DNA from: JBKBUF01 sp046290815
GTDB lineage: Bacteria; Bacteroidota; Bacteroidia; Cytophagales; Cytophagaceae
Direction: 5' to 3'
DNA: 64,000 nt
Assembly: GCA_046290815.1 (NCBI GenBank)
Contig: JBKBUF010000015.1
Location: 1-64,000, forward strand
Below the pieces are notes generated by a model. It saw only the letters and a list, made by a program, of their open reading frames with translations, had not been told where the DNA came from and made no database searches. Below, piece by piece: positions 26,562 to 36,400 of the stretch. Each line of letters opens with the position of its first letter. The stretch's first letter is position 1. The position numbers were made by a program, and so were the translations under genes.

Positions 26562-28448
26562 ATGAAAAAGCTATTTCTGCTTATTTTTTGGTTCATGCTG
26601 CATTTTTTATCTTATTCCCAGGAGTGCCATGACGATCATTCTTTTTGCAACCGAAAGTTCAGAAAATTCAGAACTCCTTCCAATGCAGCAATCAACATTG
26701 ACATCAACTATGCCAGGCTAACGGTAAAGGTAAACCCCAATCATTATTATATTAAAGGTGCTGTATCATTTCATTTTATTACCAAATCTGATCAGTTATC
26801 GAATATAATCTTCGACCTTTCAAGTCCCTTATATGTCGATTCCTGTTATTTCCAGAATCAAAAAATTCAGGTATCACGAATTAATCAAAGCCAGATAATG
26901 CTTGAACCTGGTGTATTATTAGCTTCGGGAGTTAGAGATTCAGTAACGATATATTATCAAGGCACACCTCCTACAGTAGAGAATGCTTTTGGAATTACAT
27001 CCCATGCCGATGGTAATGTATTATGGACATTATCAGAACCATTTGGTTCAAAAGACTGGTGGCCATGCAAAGAAAACCTTAACGACAAAATTGATTCGTT
27101 AGATGTTATTATTAGCTACCCTTTAAACTACAAATCGGCAAGTAATGGTATTCTGATAAAATCGGAAAGTACTTCAACGGAAAGAACGGATTGGTGGAAG
27201 CATAGATATCCGATCACAACATATCTCGTGGCAATTGCGGTAAGTAATTATTCAGAATATCATGAAACTCTTAACCTCACAGAAGGAGAATTAATAATAC
27301 AGAACCTGGTTTTCCCTTCCCAGGAAGAAGACTGCAAAATAAAATCTGCAAGTCTTCTTCCTGTTATTACCTATTTTGATTCCTTGTTTACACCATATCC
27401 TTTCATCAATGAAAAATATGGACATGCCATGTTTGGAACACAGGGAGGCATGGAACACCAGACAATGAGCTTTGTAAATCATTTTGGATTTGATCTATTG
27501 GTACATGAGCTTGCTCACCAGTGGTTCGGAAATCTTGTTACATGCGGAAGTTGGAAGGATATCTGGATTAATGAAGGTTTTGCGACATATTGCATGGGAC
27601 TTGCACATGAAAAATTGAATGAGGAAAACTGGAAACAATGGAAAAATAACATGATGAATGTGGTGCTTTCCGATCCTGGTGGTTCGGTATATGTTGAGGA
27701 TACCAGCTTTGTAGCAAGGATTTTCAATTACCGGCTAAGTTATATGAAGGGCGCAGCTATCTTGCATTTATTAAGATGGGAATTAGGTGATGAACATTTT
27801 TTTAAGGGAACAAGAAATTTTTTATCCGACCCCTCATTAAAGTTTGGATTTGCATTGACAGATAATGTTAAAAACCATTATGAAAATGTTTCAGGCAGGA
27901 ACCTTAATAAATTTTTTCAGGACTGGATAATTAAGGAAGGCCATCCTGTATTCCAGATTAAATGGAGCCAGTCAGGAAGTCAACTGAGGTTTAATATCAG
28001 CCAGCAACCATCTCATCCTTCTGTTGATTTCTTTCAGGTGACTCTTCCTTTAAGAATAATTGGAGATACAGAAACTTTAGATTTGAAAATCTGGATTAAT
28101 TCTTCAAATGTTCAGCATAGTCTGGACATACCTTTTGAGGTGAAACATGTCATATACGATCTTGAAAGATGGATACCTGGTAAAGGTTTTGTTATGCATG
28201 ATACAGAGCTTGGACTTTTTCCTAATCCTGCAAGTTCATCCATTAAGTTTACCTTACCATTTAAAGGTGTAGGTAATACCATTGAAATTATAGATTTAGC
28301 AGGCAAGATAGTGTTTGTTGAGAAATTCGGATTACCTTCAACCGGTCAGTTTGAGCTAAACGTGGACCACCTGCCTGATGGCCTTTACATACTAAAGTTA
28401 AAAACAGAAGAAAAAATATTCACCTCACGGATAAGGATAAAAAAATAA
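26562..28448 (+). CDS. Secreted M1 aminopeptidase with T9SS sorting domain
   Basis: A zinc aminopeptidase of 628 residues. It has a signal peptide (MKKLFLLIFWFMLHFLSYSQ), an M1 N-terminal beta domain and the exopeptidase motif in the form GTQGGMEHQT. The zinc site is HELAHQW (315-321) with the distal Glu in WINEGFATYC. The last 80 residues (LFPNPASSSIKF...GLYILKLKTEEKIFTSRIRIKK) are a type A Por-secretion sorting domain, so it is exported by T9SS and displayed or released. The frame reaches 26508, but the signal peptide fixes the start at 26562. Confidence 0.92.
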   Translation: MKKLFLLIFWFMLHFLSYSQECHDDHSFCNRKFRKFRTPSNAAINIDINYARLTVKVNPNHYYIKGAVSFHFITKSDQLSNIIFDLSSPLYVDSCYFQNQKIQVSRINQSQIMLEPGVLLASGVRDSVTIYYQGTPPTVENAFGITSHADGNVLWTLSEPFGSKDWWPCKENLNDKIDSLDVIISYPLNYKSASNGILIKSESTSTERTDWWKHRYPITTYLVAIAVSNYSEYHETLNLTEGELIIQNLVFPSQEEDCKIKSASLLPVITYFDSLFTPYPFINEKYGHAMFGTQGGMEHQTMSFVNHFGFDLLVHELAHQWFGNLVTCGSWKDIWINEGFATYCMGLAHEKLNEENWKQWKNNMMNVVLSDPGGSVYVEDTSFVARIFNYRLSYMKGAAILHLLRWELGDEHFFKGTRNFLSDPSLKFGFALTDNVKNHYENVSGRNLNKFFQDWIIKEGHPVFQIKWSQSGSQLRFNISQQPSHPSVDFFQVTLPLRIIGDTETLDLKIWINSSNVQHSLDIPFEVKHVIYDLERWIPGKGFVMHDTELGLFPNPASSSIKFTLPFKGVGNTIEIIDLAGKIVFVEKFGLPSTGQFELNVDHLPDGLYILKLKTEEKIFTSRIRIKK

Positions 28449-28480
28449 TGGTTATACCGAATCAGTCAGTATAACCATTA
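28446..28480. terminator. Bidirectional terminator between convergent genes
   Basis: A perfect 12-bp inverted repeat (TAATGGTTATAC at 28446-28457, GTATAACCATTA at 28469-28480) with an 11-nt loop. It begins at the stop codon of the M1 peptidase and lies 18 bp from the stop of the minus-strand lipoprotein. Followed by TAATTATTATT on the plus strand, it could serve both genes. Confidence 0.75.
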
Positions 28481-28497
28481 ATTATTATTGAAATAAA

Positions 28498-29127
28498 TTA
28501 TTCCTTATCAAAAATTATATTCTTAATCTGTAAAGTCAGTACATCGCCGGCATTAGCAGAAGTAGGAGCTTCATATGAAAGGTTAATTAAATGACTAACT
28601 ACAGTAGGAGAAACTCCATTTAAATCAATAGCTATTTCCTGCCAATTACCATTTCCTACCCCATTATGAGTACCCATATTTGTATTATTTGCGCCAGGAA
28701 AAAAGGTGAATGAATATTTTAAACCTTGATCCGCTTTAACCGCCAATCTGACTTTTTTAACTCCGGCTGCAATAGGTACTTCAGCAGCCCAGTCTCCGTT
28801 GTTTAGAAAAGTAAGTCCACCCCATTTGTATTCACCCACTGTGTATTTAATTATTGCACAAGAATTTTCCCAATTGCGGTTATCGTCACATCCACCAGCA
28901 GGAAAGGACAAATCCATTGCCTCAGGTTTATCACCCCATTCCTCTTGCCAAAATCCAGTTGGCAAAAACACCGGAGAAGCGCTAAAAGGAAGTGTGGTTA
29001 CATCAATTAACTCTGCATTTGGATTTGTATTAACATTATTATTAGGCTCCGGATCGCTGTCCTTGCCACAACTTACTGCAAAAATAACAGTAAAAATCAC
29101 CAGTAATTTTGAGAGTCTGCTTTGCAT
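28498..29127 (-). CDS. Putative lipoprotein of unknown function
   Basis: A protein of about 209 residues with a lipoprotein signal peptide (MQSRLSKLLVIFTVIFAVSC) and an acidic stretch right after the lipidated Cys (GKDSDPEPN), which in Bacteroidota can favour surface display. The remainder is beta-rich and aromatic (WGGLTFLNNGDWAAEVPI, NGNWQEIAIDL), reminiscent of a carbohydrate-binding jelly-roll. No specific family is recognised. The frame extends eight residues upstream to 29151, but MQSRL gives the cleaner signal peptide. It follows a small hairpin-containing spacer. Confidence 0.7.
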   Translation of the reverse strand: MQSRLSKLLVIFTVIFAVSCGKDSDPEPNNNVNTNPNAELIDVTTLPFSASPVFLPTGFWQEEWGDKPEAMDLSFPAGGCDDNRNWENSCAIIKYTVGEYKWGGLTFLNNGDWAAEVPIAAGVKKVRLAVKADQGLKYSFTFFPGANNTNMGTHNGVGNGNWQEIAIDLNGVSPTVVSHLINLSYEAPTSANAGDVLTLQIKNIIFDKE

Positions 29128-29393
29128 ATGTTTACAATTTATTTTTTTCAATTTATACCTGATTATAAAATATCCGGCGGAATATGCAGAATTTTGAAGC
29201 TTTTTTTTGATGTTATTGTCATCAAAACGCAGGATTTTTATAGCTTTTTATACGTTTAAAAAGCAAGAACGGATCAACAAAACATCAAAATCACGTGGGA
29301 AAAGCAGAATAATTCTCGTTTAAGTAGCAAAAACCGGGGACAGGGGACATTGCTGGTAATAGTTATTGCCAGAAAGGCACCACAGATATATTA

Positions 29394-29909
29394 TTATTCC
29401 TTAAACCATCCGGAGTACATCACATAGTTGTTAGCGATTCGGTTGATTAAACCCTCGATTTGGGCCTGGTCGAGGTCTTTTACTTTTTTGGCAGGCACGC
29501 CGGCATAGATACTTCCGGGCTCTACTTTGGTATTTTCAAGCACTACTGCGCCGGCAGCTATTATAGAGTTCTTACCTATGTATGCATGATCCATAACAAT
29601 TGCTCCCATCCCAATAAGGACGTTATCCTCTACTGTACAGCCGTGAACAATAGCATTATGACCAATTGAAACATTATTTCCTATGGTAGTAGGTGCTTTC
29701 TGGTAGGTACAATGTATGCAAGCCCCATCCTGGATATTTACTTTATTTCCGATTTTAATGAAATGCACATCTCCCCTTACTACAGCATTAAACCAAACTG
29801 AGCAGTCATCGCCCATAGTTACTTCTCCAACTACAGTAGCATTTTCGGCAAGAAAAATATTATTTCCGAAAACTGGACTAATTCCTTTAACAGCTTTTAT
29901 AATCGGCAT
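29394..29909 (-). CDS. Gamma carbonic anhydrase family protein
   Basis: A 171-residue left-handed beta-helix protein built of hexapeptide repeats. The three zinc histidines of the gamma class are visible: H66 (DGACIHC), H84 and H89 (SIGHNAIVHG), with VVRGDVHFIKIG before them. It may hydrate CO2, or it may be a YrdA/PaaY-like member with weak activity. It has no signal peptide. It is 43 bp after a fatty acid hydroxylase gene on the same strand. Confidence 0.88.
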   Translation of the reverse strand: MPIIKAVKGISPVFGNNIFLAENATVVGEVTMGDDCSVWFNAVVRGDVHFIKIGNKVNIQDGACIHCTYQKAPTTIGNNVSIGHNAIVHGCTVEDNVLIGMGAIVMDHAYIGKNSIIAAGAVVLENTKVEPGSIYAGVPAKKVKDLDQAQIEGLINRIANNYVMYSGWFKE

Positions 29910-29952
29910 AATCGAAGTTTTTATATCAGGCCAATTTTATGCATTAGAAGAT

Positions 29953-30780
29953 TTATTTCCTAATAAGAGGAAAAGAAAGATCTGATTGATGCAAATCTGA
30001 TTCCTTCACATTTTTACCTGTCACATCATCAAATGTTTTTTCATAATCCTTTCTGGTAGTACCCATCCATTCATCCCAAAAGCGAAAATACAATCCGTAA
30101 TTGCCGTGAAAGTGTTTATGATGCATGTTATGATTAACGGAGGTATTCAGCCATTTTCCTATAAAGTTTTTATTGATCCATTTAGGATAAAGCTCATATC
30201 CCAGATGGCCATACACATTATAGATAGTCATAAACATAATAAAAACAACCATCGTGTAATAGTGTAATGGAATAATAAAGGAAGCGATAATTAAAACTCC
30301 TGCTTCAATTATTGCCTCCAGCGGATGAAAAGCAAAAGCTGCCCAGGGAGATGGATTGGTGGATTTATGATGCACCAGATGCAAGATTTTAAAAACTTTA
30401 GGATGATGCATAAACCGATGGGTCCAGTAAAAATATGCATCATGAAAAAAAACCAGGGCCACAAAACTGAATATGGAGTATAAAAAACCATATTCATTAA
30501 AATCCTGATAGATTAATGTATGCGGTAAAACATAGGGATGGAACATCACATATGCAATTACAGTAAAGATAAATAATGTAAATACAGACCAGGTAACTTC
30601 TCTGATGTAGTCCCACTTTTCAGGAAATTTGGTCTGAATTTTCTGAAGACTGAATCTGTGTTTAAAAAGAATATATAGAATCAGGTATGCAGGTCCGGCA
30701 ATTACCACATACCTCATTACCATAATAAAAAAAACTATAGCCGGATGGATTTCATTTAAATTTTCAGGCATAGGGTTCAT
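29953..30780 (-). CDS. Sterol desaturase/fatty acid hydroxylase family protein
   Basis: A 275-residue integral membrane di-iron enzyme. Four or five membrane segments surround the three histidine boxes: HDAYFYWTHRFMHH (113-126), HLVHH (134-138) and HNMHHKHFH (217-225). The substrate is likely a lipid (fatty acyl chain, carotenoid or hopanoid-like) and cannot be named from sequence. It may be cotranscribed with the gamma carbonic anhydrase gene downstream. Two unknown small genes lie upstream on the same strand. Confidence 0.85.
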   Translation of the reverse strand: MNPMPENLNEIHPAIVFFIMVMRYVVIAGPAYLILYILFKHRFSLQKIQTKFPEKWDYIREVTWSVFTLFIFTVIAYVMFHPYVLPHTLIYQDFNEYGFLYSIFSFVALVFFHDAYFYWTHRFMHHPKVFKILHLVHHKSTNPSPWAAFAFHPLEAIIEAGVLIIASFIIPLHYYTMVVFIMFMTIYNVYGHLGYELYPKWINKNFIGKWLNTSVNHNMHHKHFHGNYGLYFRFWDEWMGTTRKDYEKTFDDVTGKNVKESDLHQSDLSFPLIRK

Positions 30781-30831
30781 TTTAGAAAATAACGAATTCT
30801 GCCTGAATAAATATATTGAAAAGATGATTGA

Positions 30832-31230
30832 TTATTTTTTGGCTATTAACTTTTCAATGTCAGCAAATACTTCTTTTAATTCTTTTTCAACCTGCACCGG
30901 TCGCAATATTCCTTTTTCTTGCACATTATTAATTAATGTATCCGAGGGAAATTCGCTACCAGATTGGTCTAAATGCCTGAACTTGACTTTGTAACCGTCA
31001 GATGAAATGTAACTTTGGATTATTTCAGATTCATGAGTAATTTTTTCCATTGAGTCATGGATGCATTGATTGAACTCCTCAGAACTGATCATGCTCATTT
31101 CCAGACGAAGTTTATCAATTTCAATACGAAGTTTACATGCATGGATATATTCCAGGCTAGTATTAACATAAGAAAAGATCTTATCCGGATCTGTAACTTG
31201 CCGGGTTATTTCAAATGTAGTATCGATCAT
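30832..31230 (-). CDS. Hypothetical protein, 132 aa
   Basis: I do not recognise this protein. It has no signal peptide or membrane segment, and is rich in Glu, Lys, Ile and Ser with a predicted helical character (EIDKLRLEMSMISSEEFNQCIHDSMEKITHE). It lies 32 bp after the small gene at 31263-31454 and 51 bp before the fatty acid hydroxylase gene. Codon use looks like that of its neighbours, and the intact frame with regular spacing supports a real gene. Confidence 0.6.
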   Translation of the reverse strand: MIDTTFEITRQVTDPDKIFSYVNTSLEYIHACKLRIEIDKLRLEMSMISSEEFNQCIHDSMEKITHESEIIQSYISSDGYKVKFRHLDQSGSEFPSDTLINNVQEKGILRPVQVEKELKEVFADIEKLIAKK

Positions 31231-31262
31231 TACGATTAGAAGTTTAAAGAGAAATTAATGAA

Positions 31263-31454
31263 TTAGAATTCGTCATATACAAAGCTGGAATCTGACTGAA
31301 TGCCGATCTTTCTATCCAGAGAATCCATCAAATTTTTTAATTCCTCCTTTTTAAGGGGATCATTTTCAGAAATAAAAGAATTGTATAACTGCCTCCTGTA
31401 TTCAAAAATATTTTGCTGAGGTACATCCGCTGAACTATAATTAAGATTTTCCAT
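31263..31454 (-). CDS. Hypothetical protein, 63 aa
   Basis: A small, charged, soluble protein with a helical core (EYRRQLYNSFISENDPLKKEELKNLMDSLDRKIG). No family is recognised. It heads the minus-strand run towards the fatty acid hydroxylase and may form an operon with the 132-residue protein. Being short, it is less certain than its neighbours. Confidence 0.5.
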   Translation of the reverse strand: MENLNYSSADVPQQNIFEYRRQLYNSFISENDPLKKEELKNLMDSLDRKIGIQSDSSFVYDEF

Positions 31455-31829
31455 AGCCTGAAAAAATTAAATAATTAATATGTACAGATTAAAAATTAAT
31501 TTTAATGCTCAAAGCTGTAAAAACTGAGCGCGTCGGTAAATATAGGAAAAATCGCCATGAACACCTCCAATTTTCAAACTAAAAGTAGAATTAAATTGCT
31601 TCTTTATAAACCAAAATTGTCATAGAACTCATCAGCAGGTCAAATTCAGGAAGTTACAATGGATTTTCTGTTATTTCCTCGTTTTATCTGTGGAATTCCC
31701 AGGTATTTACAGATATATTCAACAACACACCAATATTCTGCTAATGGGGATACAAACAAACACATGGTTATGGTTTTATTGTATTTAACTGATCAAAATC
31801 TTATAGTAAATGTTCATGTTAAACAATAA
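31455..31829. other. Intergenic spacer, no gene seen
   Basis: About 375 bp upstream of the small minus-strand gene and before the hairpin pair that follows gltD. No open frame, tRNA or clear TAnnTTTG box was found. It probably holds the promoter of the small genes on its left. Confidence 0.5.
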
Positions 31830-31865
31830 ACACACCCTGTCAGGGTGGACGCTGACAGGGTGTGT
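31830..31865. repeat. Long perfect hairpin (14-bp stem)
   Basis: ACACACCCTGTCAG (31830-31843) and its exact complement CTGACAGGGTGTGT (31852-31865) flank an 8-nt loop. The stem is GC-richer than the surroundings and has no T run on either side. It stands beside, but separate from, the gltD terminator. It could be a repetitive palindromic element. Confidence 0.7.
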
Positions 31866-31876
31866 ATAGAACACAA

Positions 31877-31903
31877 AAAAAGGGGCTTAAAAAGCCCCTT
31901 TTT
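31877..31903 (-). terminator. Intrinsic terminator of the gltBD operon
   Basis: AAAAAGGGGCTT (31877-31888) and AAGCCCCTTTTT (31892-31903) form a 12-bp stem with a 3-nt loop and A/T tails, a classic rho-independent terminator. It lies 25 bp after the gltD stop. The symmetrical tails mean it could work in both directions. Confidence 0.85.
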
Positions 31904-31927
31904 CTTTGAATTGTTTTATTCTAATAA

Positions 31928-33433
31928 TTAAGAATTCACTGCAACATTTAGCATACCAGTGTCTTTAGACTCCAGTTTAGAGGTTCCCATCAGGAATTCA
32001 TCCACACTCCTTGCGCATTCTCGTCCTTCAGATATTGCCCATACCACAAGCGACTGACCTCTTCTCATGTCACCTGCTGAGAAAACTTTAGCAACTGAAG
32101 TCTGGTACTTTTCATTGCATTTAACATTTCCTCTTTCATCATACTCAACACCAAGGTCATTTAGCATGCCGCTATGCTGAGGGTGAATAAAACCGATTGC
32201 CAGCAAGGCAAGTTCACAAGGAATCACTCTTTCCGTTCCGGGCACTTCCTGATATTTTGGCATTTTGCCTGGCTCAGGTGTACTCCAACCCATTTCAGCG
32301 ATTTTAATTCCTGTAAGATTACCGCTGCTGTCTCCTACAAATTCTTTAGTATAGATAGCCCAGTTTCTGTTACAGCCTTCTTCATGAGAAGTAGAAGTTC
32401 TCAATATCATTGGCCAATTAGGCCAAGGCATAGTATTGTCTCTTTCTGCAGGAGGTTTAGGCAATAACTCCACCTGGGTTACAGACTTAGCTTTATGCCT
32501 GTTGGATGTTCCTACACAGTCAGAACCTGTATCACCACCACCTATCACTACCACATTTTTACCTGTTGCCCAAATTTCTCCATTTCGATATGGAGTACCT
32601 GTATGATCCGTTTCAACTGCTATTCCTGATACTCTTTTATTCTGCTGGCTTAGAAACTCCATCGCCATATGAATGCCTTTAAGATTTCTTCCGGGAATCG
32701 GAAGATCTCTGGGTACAGTAGAACCGCCTGCAAGAACTACAGCATCAAATTCTTTCAGAATATCTTTTACTTTAATATTCTCTCCTACATTGGCATTTAG
32801 CTTAAATATAACACCTTCTTCTTCCATCAGCTTTACTCTTCTCTCCACTACCCATTTCTCAAGTTTGAAATCAGGAATACCGTATCTCAACAATCCACCG
32901 GGTTGGTCCGCTCTTTCAAAAACAGTAACCGTATGACCGGCACTGTTAAGCTGAGCTGCAGCAGCAAGGCCTGCAGGACCAGATCCGATCACTGCTACTT
33001 TTTTACCTGTTCTTTCTTTAGGTATTCTTGGCTTGATATAACCTTTAGCAAATGCGGTCTCTGCAATATTCTTTTCAATTTCTTCAATTGCTACTGCAGG
33101 TTTGTTTATTCCCAATACACAAGCAGCTTCACAAGGTGCCGGACAAATTCTACCTGTAAACTCAGGAAAGTTATTTGTTGAAAAAAGGATTTGAGCAGCT
33201 TCTTCCCAATTGCCTTCATAAACGGCATCGTTGAACTCGGGAATGATATTTCCAAGCGGACAGCCATTATGACAGAATGGGACACCGCAATTCATACATC
33301 TTGCGGCCTGATCCTGTACCTTTTCAGGAGTAAATTCAAGGTACAATTCTTTATAGTCATTGATCCTGTCTTTAGGATCCCTTTTCTTTGGCAGTTCTCT
33401 GCCATATTCCATAAATCCTGTTGGCTTACCCAT
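31928..33433 (-). CDS. gltD: Glutamate synthase small subunit
   Basis: The NADPH-oxidising beta subunit of GOGAT, 501 residues. N-terminal cysteines for Fe-S clusters are C46, C49, C54 and C58 (CMNCGVPFCHNGC) and C97, C101 and C105. The FAD-binding site is VIGSGPAGLAAA (about 149-160) and a second nucleotide site is VVVIGGGDTGSDC. Electrons pass to GltB for reductive transfer of the glutamine amide to 2-oxoglutarate. The start overlaps the gltB stop by 8 bp, so translation is probably coupled. Confidence 0.96.
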   Translation of the reverse strand: MGKPTGFMEYGRELPKKRDPKDRINDYKELYLEFTPEKVQDQAARCMNCGVPFCHNGCPLGNIIPEFNDAVYEGNWEEAAQILFSTNNFPEFTGRICPAPCEAACVLGINKPAVAIEEIEKNIAETAFAKGYIKPRIPKERTGKKVAVIGSGPAGLAAAAQLNSAGHTVTVFERADQPGGLLRYGIPDFKLEKWVVERRVKLMEEEGVIFKLNANVGENIKVKDILKEFDAVVLAGGSTVPRDLPIPGRNLKGIHMAMEFLSQQNKRVSGIAVETDHTGTPYRNGEIWATGKNVVVIGGGDTGSDCVGTSNRHKAKSVTQVELLPKPPAERDNTMPWPNWPMILRTSTSHEEGCNRNWAIYTKEFVGDSSGNLTGIKIAEMGWSTPEPGKMPKYQEVPGTERVIPCELALLAIGFIHPQHSGMLNDLGVEYDERGNVKCNEKYQTSVAKVFSAGDMRRGQSLVVWAISEGRECARSVDEFLMGTSKLESKDTGMLNVAVNS

Positions 33434-36400
33434 GGATTACAACCTCCTTGTCTGTAGTTCCTTTATTTTGTTTTCTTTTTAATAACACTGCCTTATAGTC
33501 TGTCGGCATTACTTTCACAAATTTCGGGAATTCTTTTTCCCAATTGTTAAGTACCCTTTCAGCTACATCACTACCTGTATATTTGTAGTGGTTTTTTATA
33601 AGTTCTTTAAGAGTAGACATATCTTCATGTTCCATCTTATCGAACTCTACCATTTCCATATTGCATCTTTCAGCAAACTTTTTATCTGCATCGTAAATAT
33701 ATGCAACACCACCGCTCATACCTGCTGCAAAGTTTCTTCCTGTTTCACCAAGAATTACAGCAACACCTCCCGTCATATATTCACAGCCATGATCCCCTAC
33801 TCCTTCCACAACAGCTTTAGCTCCTGAATTACGCACACAGAATCTTTCTCCTGCCTGTCCTCTGATATATGCTTCACCTGAAGTAGCACCATAGAAAGCA
33901 ACATTACCTACTATGATATTTTCACTTGGGTTGAATTTTGCATTTTTAGATGGATAAAGAATCAATAAGCCACCTGACAGACCTTTACCAAAATAATCGT
34001 TTGCCTCTCCTTCCAACTCAAATTTGATTCCAGGTGCACCAAAAGCTCCGAAGCTTTGACCCGCAGAGCCTGTAAATTTGTAATGAATTGTCCCTGCAGG
34101 TAATCCTGCTCCTTTATGTCTTGCAGAAATTTCATAAGAAAGCATTGTACCGGTAGACCTGTCGGTATTGGTAACTTTAAATTCCTTGAAAACAGATTTT
34201 TTATTTTCCAGCGCTTCTTTAGCAAGCTCAATCAAAGTATGATCTAAAATTGCATCGATACCATGATCCTGTTCTACCTGTTTGTAAGTACCTACTTCAG
34301 GACCAGCAGGCTGCTTGTATAGTATTGCTGACAGATCAATGTTTTTGTGTTTCCAGAAATTAACATTGTCTCTCATTTCCAATCTATCTACCTGACCTAC
34401 CATTTCGTTAATAGTTCTGAATCCAAGCTCAGCCATAATTTCTCTCAACTCCATAGCCATAAAAGTAAAGAGATTTATAACATGTTCTGGCTTTCCTGTG
34501 AAAAGAGCTCTAAGGTTTTTATCCTGGGTAGCCACGCCAACCGGGCAGGTATTAAGATGGCATTTACGCATCATTATACAACCGGAAGTAACAAGAGCAG
34601 CCGTAGCGACACCCCACTCTTCAGCGCCCAACAATGCAGCAATTGCAAGGTCACGGCCGGTTTTCATTTGACCGTCTGCCTGTACTACAATTCTGCTTCT
34701 GAGATTATTTTTAACCAGAGTCTGATGAGTTTCTGCCACGCCAAGCTCCCAAGGTAATCCTGCATGTTTGATAGAGCTGATAGGTGAAGCACCTGTACCG
34801 CCATCATGACCTGCAATAAGGACTACGTCAGAGTGAGCTTTAGCAACACCTGCAGCAATAGTACCTACACCAGCTTCAGATACCAGTTTCACACTGATTC
34901 GAGCTTTAGGATTAGAATTTTTCAAGTCGAAGATCAGCTGAGCAAGATCTTCAATAGAATAAATATCGTGGTGTGGCGGTGGTGAAATCAAACCTACACC
35001 AGGAGTAGAATGTCTTACCCTTCCGATCCAGTCATCCACTTTATGTCCTGGCAGCTGTCCACCTTCTCCAGGTTTTGCACCCTGAGCCATTTTAATTTGC
35101 AGCTCATCTGCATTGGCCAGGTAATATGATGTTACACCAAATCTACCTGAAGCTACCTGCTTAATAGCAGATCTTTCCCAATCGCCATTTGGTTTTCTTT
35201 CAAATCTGATTTCATCTTCTCCTCCTTCACCGCTATTGCTCTTTCCTCCGATGCGATTCATTGCAATTGCAAGAGTGGTATGAGCTTCATGAGAAATAGA
35301 TCCGAAAGACATAGCACCTGTTGCAAAGCGCTTGAAAATGCTTTCAATAGGCTCTACTTCTTCCAAAGGAATAGGATCGTTGGTAGTTTTAAATTTAAGC
35401 AGACTCCTTAGGGTACAAGCTTTCTCACTTTGATCATTTACCAGTTTAGCATATTTTTTGTAAATCTGGTAATCACCCATTTTAGTGGAATGCTGTAAAA
35501 GGTGAATAGTCTGAGGATTGAAAAGGTGAAATTCCCCTCTTCTCTTCCACTGATAAATTCCTCCTACTTCCAACTTAGGATTAGGAACAGGTTTTTCAGG
35601 GAATGCAATTTTGTGCTTTATTAATGCTTCTTTGGCAATACCGTCAAGTGTCAGCCCGCCAATTCTTGAAACTGTATTCGTGAAATATTTATCTATTACT
35701 TCTTTACTGATACCAAGAGCCTCAAAAATCTGTGCGCCCTGATAAGACTGAAGAGTTGAGATTCCCATTTTAGAGAACACTTTCAGTAGTCCTTCATTGA
35801 CAGCTTTTATGTAATTGTAGAATAGTTTTTCTTCAGGAAGATCAACCTTCAACATGTTTTTCTTCTTGATATCTACAATAGATTCAAATGCCAGATATGG
35901 GTTAACAGCAGAAGCTCCAAAACTGATAAGCGTAGCAAAATGATGAACCTCCCATGCATCTCCGGCTTCAACCACAATACCAACTTTACCTCTTAATCCT
36001 TTTTTAATGAGATGATGATGTACTGCTGAAGTTGCCAGCAAGGAAGGAATAGGAGCATGACTGCTATCTATCGACCTGTCTGAAAGTAATATGATAGAAA
36101 ATCCATCTTCAACTGCATCAGAAGCATAATTGCATATTCTAGTCAGTGCCTTTTCCAGAGTACCCGGTTTATCATCTGCTTTAAAGAAGATGTTAATAGT
36201 TTTTGTCTGAAAATAAGCGTGGTCAATATATCTTAACTTCTCTAAATCCTTATTAGTAAGAATAGGTTGACTTAATTCTACCTGACGGCAGTGTACAGGC
36301 GACTCTTCAAGCAGGTTCAGAGAGCCTCCTACATAAGATACAAGAGACATAACCATTTTCTCTCTGATGGGATCTATAGGAGGATTGGTTACCTGAGCAA

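Noticed and set aside
29243..29264. GCTTTTTA/TAAAAAGC hairpin upstream of the lipoprotein gene
   Set aside because: It is AT-rich and short, with no gene ending beside it; too weak to list as a terminator.
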